NCBI GenBank assembly: GCA_010909725.1
Contig: JAACMV010000016.1
Span: 124,001 to 188,000, forward strand
DNA from: Picochlorum sp. 'celeri'
Lineage: Eukaryota; Chlorophyta; Trebouxiophyceae
Length of the DNA stretch: 64,000 bases
Direction of reading: 5' to 3'
The position numbers were made by a program, and so were the translations under genes. The notes under the pieces are model-generated. The model did no database searches and was not told the DNA's origin. It saw only the letters and a program-made list of their open reading frames with translations. Positions within the stretch are counted from its first letter, which is position 1; each line of letters opens with the position of its first letter. Positions 63,289 to 64,000 of this stretch are shown piece by piece.

Positions 63289-63875
63289 GGAGTGCTCTCA
63301 CAAAAGTAGTCGGTAGGTGCGTGAAAAACAGAAATCGCCTCAAAAATATAAAGATGGATAATGCGCCTTAGAAGCTCCTGTAAAGGGTTTTAATGCGTTT
63401 ATTCATCAAATATGACATTTAATACTCTTGAGTAGCCATCATGCTAAAAAAATCACCACTTGGCTCCATTTCTGGTCCTTGAGAGCATGGTTGGCCAACC
63501 TCCACCAGGGAACCCTGTTCAGTAGCTGCTGATTAAGTCTAATATACAGCATATCTTCATACTTGAAGCTAGTTATCATTCAAAACATTCTTCCTCTTCT
63601 TCCTCTCAGGCCCTGTATATCGCTCAAGTGAACTTGGCTCAAACCAACCTTTGTAAAATTTCAAATTTTTGCCGACTGGATCGTCTGCCCTCAGGACTGG
63701 CCATGGCCAATCACGATGCATCATGATCGAGTTTGAGCCTCAAACCCCGTCAATCGACTCCTCTCGACGAGTTCTATCGCATGGTGTCATCTATTTAGTC
63801 CAATTCGTTACAGATTTCGTGCAACAGACAATTTATAAATCTCAGCCCCTCTCCTCCCAAAAGTAGTAGGCGATT

Positions 63876-63908
63876 TGACGGGAACAGCAGAATTAATTAA
63901 GAGTGGCC
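63876..63908 (-). repeat. Right terminal inverted repeat of the MITE
   Basis: 33 bases, perfect match to the left repeat in reverse complement. It begins TGACGGG and ends GAGTGGCC. TAA follows it. Confidence 0.92.
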
Positions 63909-64000
63909 TAATGAATATTTAGGATGAGTTATCTCTGAGGAATTCTGAGGACAAGGATTGGTACCAGGGTTGGCATACAGCCTCAGTGACAGCCGCAAGC

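Larger units (their letters stand above)
63256..63908. mobile_element. Non-autonomous DNA transposon (MITE, probably PIF/Harbinger type)
   Basis: 653 bases bounded by perfect 33-base terminal inverted repeats (63256-63288 and 63876-63908), starting GGCCACTCTTAATTAATTCT. The direct repeat TAA at 63253-63255 and 63909-63911 is a 3-base target-site duplication. GGCC ends with a TAA target are typical of PIF/Harbinger elements. The interior holds no transposase; a 65-aa frame at 63669-63866 has no family features. A short direct repeat, AAAAGTAGT, lies just inside each end. Likely mobilised by a transposase elsewhere in the genome. Confidence 0.88.

Noticed and set aside
63669..63866. 65-aa ORF inside the MITE
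   Set aside because: Too short for a transposase and without DDE or Myb-like motifs; interior of a non-autonomous element.

Overview
This window is nuclear DNA from a small, gene-dense eukaryote, most likely a unicellular photosynthetic alga of the green lineage. It has spliceosomal introns with GT/AG ends, an intron-bearing tRNA gene, cytosolic HSP70 and 40S protein S29. Plastid signs are a folate transporter, a second-type SecY, a GNAT acetyltransferase and a PH-domain protein, all with transit-like N termini. The green assignment rests on an XEG113/RRA-type arabinosyltransferase and on Ser-Pro(n) tracts like those of extensins and pherophorins. It is an inference and I do not name a species. 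About 37 protein genes are readable, often in convergent pairs whose stop codons lie only 6 to 30 bases apart. I could resolve 32 introns by keeping the reading frame across GT/AG junctions. Their most common donor is GTACGT.

Layout. 0-7.4 kb: secreted PAN/Apple protein (PAN-1), CMC4-like mitochondrial protein, heat-shock-regulated HSP70, NOC3. 7.9-15.5 kb: folate transporter, F-box/WD40 protein, a tandem pair of bZIP factors. 16-21.7 kb: eIF3c with an antisense tRNA-Ser(CGA) gene inside its intron, an AFG2/CDC48-type ATPase, a plastid protein. 22-35.9 kb: ribokinase, RPS29, plastid PH protein, CCCH protein, FSH hydrolase, DUF924, RING-TPR, a Cys-Pro motif membrane protein, GET1, a six-TM potassium channel, ISCA2. 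36-45.6 kb: two orphan proteins, SCY2-like translocase, NDUFAF3, a Nei-type glycosylase, MMTAG2, a PRC-barrel repeat protein, a plastid GNAT. 46-56 kb: a GT2-GT4 glycosyltransferase and a run of secreted proteins (PAN-2, fasciclin, PAN-3, a berberine-bridge-type FAD oxidase). 56-63.2 kb: ethanolamine kinase, RPA1, arabinosyltransferase, a membrane protein. 63.26-63.91 kb: a 653-bp non-autonomous transposon with perfect 33-bp terminal inverted repeats.

The most interesting theme is an extracellular-matrix module. Three PAN paralogs share one conserved phase-2 intron and share promoter words, although one copy lies 48 kb from the other two. One of them carries the Ser-Pro(n) tract that hydroxyproline arabinosyltransferases act on, and such an enzyme is encoded at 59.7-62.1 kb. 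Fasciclin and FAD-oxidase genes, also secreted, sit between and beside the paralogs. Other points are the nested tRNA gene, the transposon, a bZIP lacking the invariant DNA-contacting Asn, a Nei glycosylase with Val where the catalytic Pro is expected, and an RPA1 whose zinc ribbon has lost cysteines.
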